From Sphingomonadaceae bacterium (GTDB lineage Bacteria; Pseudomonadota; Alphaproteobacteria; Sphingomonadales; Sphingomonadaceae): a DNA stretch of 6,089 nucleotides. The position numbers and the translations under genes were made by a program. Of the stretch, positions 5,562-6,089 are shown piece by piece. The notes beneath the pieces were generated by a model. That model saw nothing but the letters and a program-made list of their open reading frames with translations, did no database searches and was not told the origin of the DNA. How positions within the stretch are numbered: the first letter of the stretch is position 1; each line of letters starts with the position of its first letter. The stretch lies in NCBI GenBank assembly GCA_004282995.1, contig SHLU01000144.1, positions 1-6,089 on the forward strand, given 5' to 3'.

Positions 5562-6089
5562 TCAGGCGGCGGTAGCGAAAGCGTCCTCGCCCAGCGCCAT
5601 CATACTGTCCGAACCGCTTTCCAGCTTGCGACGAAGCGCGCCTGCATCTGGCAGATAGCGATCCATGTAATAGCGCGCAGTGGCCAGCTTGGCTTCGTAG
5701 AACGCGGGATCTTCTGGCGAACCTGCGAGCGTCGCCTTGGCGACCTTGGCCATCCGCAACCACATCAGGCCAAGCGTTACGATGCCCATGATATGCATGT
5801 AGTGATGCGCGCCAGCGCCCAGGTGGTTGGGGTTCTGCATCGCATTCTGCATGAACCACATGGTCGCGGCCTGGTGCTCGCCCAGAGCCTTCTCGAGCTT
5901 CTCTGCAAACGGGGCGAGTGTTTCGTCGCCCTTGGCCTCGGCGATATCCTCGCCAACCATCTTGAAGAAAGCCTGGATCGCAGCACCGCCATTCTGCGCC
6001 AGCTTGCGACCGCACAGATCCATCGCCTGGATTCCATTAGTGCCTTCGTAAATCTGAGCGATACGGGCGTCGCGCACGAACTGGCTCAT
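5562..6089 (-). CDS. Acyl-CoA dehydrogenase, C-terminal part only
   Basis: Only the last 175 codons are in the window. Acyl-CoA dehydrogenases oxidise acyl-CoA thioesters at the alpha-beta bond using FAD and pass electrons to ETF. The fragment opens with VRDARIAQIYEGTNGIQAMD (5-24). The Glu of IYEGT, fragment residue 15, matches the position of the catalytic base in short- and medium-chain enzymes. The following 150 residues form the helical extension typical of the long, roughly 590-residue DmdC / FadE-like group with an acetyl-CoA dehydrogenase-type C-terminal domain, including a hydrophobic HHYMHIMGIVTLGLMWLRMA stretch (95-114) and ARYYMDRYLPD (138-148). The ATG at the window edge is an internal methionine, not the start. 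The gene converges on cysK across a shared terminator and is functionally unrelated to it. The exact acyl substrate cannot be told from this part. Confidence 0.92.
   Translation of the reverse strand: MSQFVRDARIAQIYEGTNGIQAMDLCGRKLAQNGGAAIQAFFKMVGEDIAEAKGDETLAPFAEKLEKALGEHQAATMWFMQNAMQNPNHLGAGAHHYMHIMGIVTLGLMWLRMAKVAKATLAGSPEDPAFYEAKLATARYYMDRYLPDAGALRRKLESGSDSMMALGEDAFATAA

Noticed and set aside
6087..6089. ATG at the right edge as the start of the acyl-CoA dehydrogenase
   Set aside because: The sequence begins at the active-site region of the family, so this methionine is internal and most of the protein lies outside the window.

Overview
The window looks like ordinary chromosome from an alphaproteobacterium, most likely Sphingomonadales (Erythrobacter or Sphingomonas type). 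This rests on high GC, dense packing, four-base gene overlaps, and protein families typical of that order. The assignment comes from recognising protein sequences, not from a search. I see no insertion sequences, prophage genes, CRISPR arrays, tRNA or rRNA. No stretch longer than about 120 bases lacks a gene.

Left part (1-1414, minus strand): a two-gene unit reading leftward. A DOMON-like domain protein comes first. Its stop overlaps (ATGA) the start of a DUF1343 / NamZ-like (GH171) protein that runs off the left edge. The NamZ-like protein has no signal peptide, and carries Gln where the family usually has Glu in an FGPEHG-type motif. Divergent from this unit, 79 bases away, is tyrS (1494-2723), encoding tyrosyl-tRNA synthetase.

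Middle (2724-3264): a small stand-alone PilZ-domain protein with both c-di-GMP binding motifs, preceded by a good ribosome binding site and followed by a hairpin that may be a terminator. After it comes an 82-base gap with mutually exclusive hairpins and a short Ser/Cys-rich reading frame that ends exactly on the next start codon.

Right part (3265-6089): a 12-helix MFS exporter-type protein overlaps by ATGA with a cysteine synthase gene (cysK), so the two are probably co-transcribed and translationally coupled. A strong hairpin at 5506-5532 separates cysK from a convergent minus-strand acyl-CoA dehydrogenase, of which only the C-terminal 175 residues lie in the window.

Most genes are housekeeping. 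The points most worth a second look are the altered motif in the cytoplasmic NamZ-like protein and its pairing with the DOMON-like protein, and the leader before the MFS-cysK unit. I do not see convincing evidence for a wholly new system.
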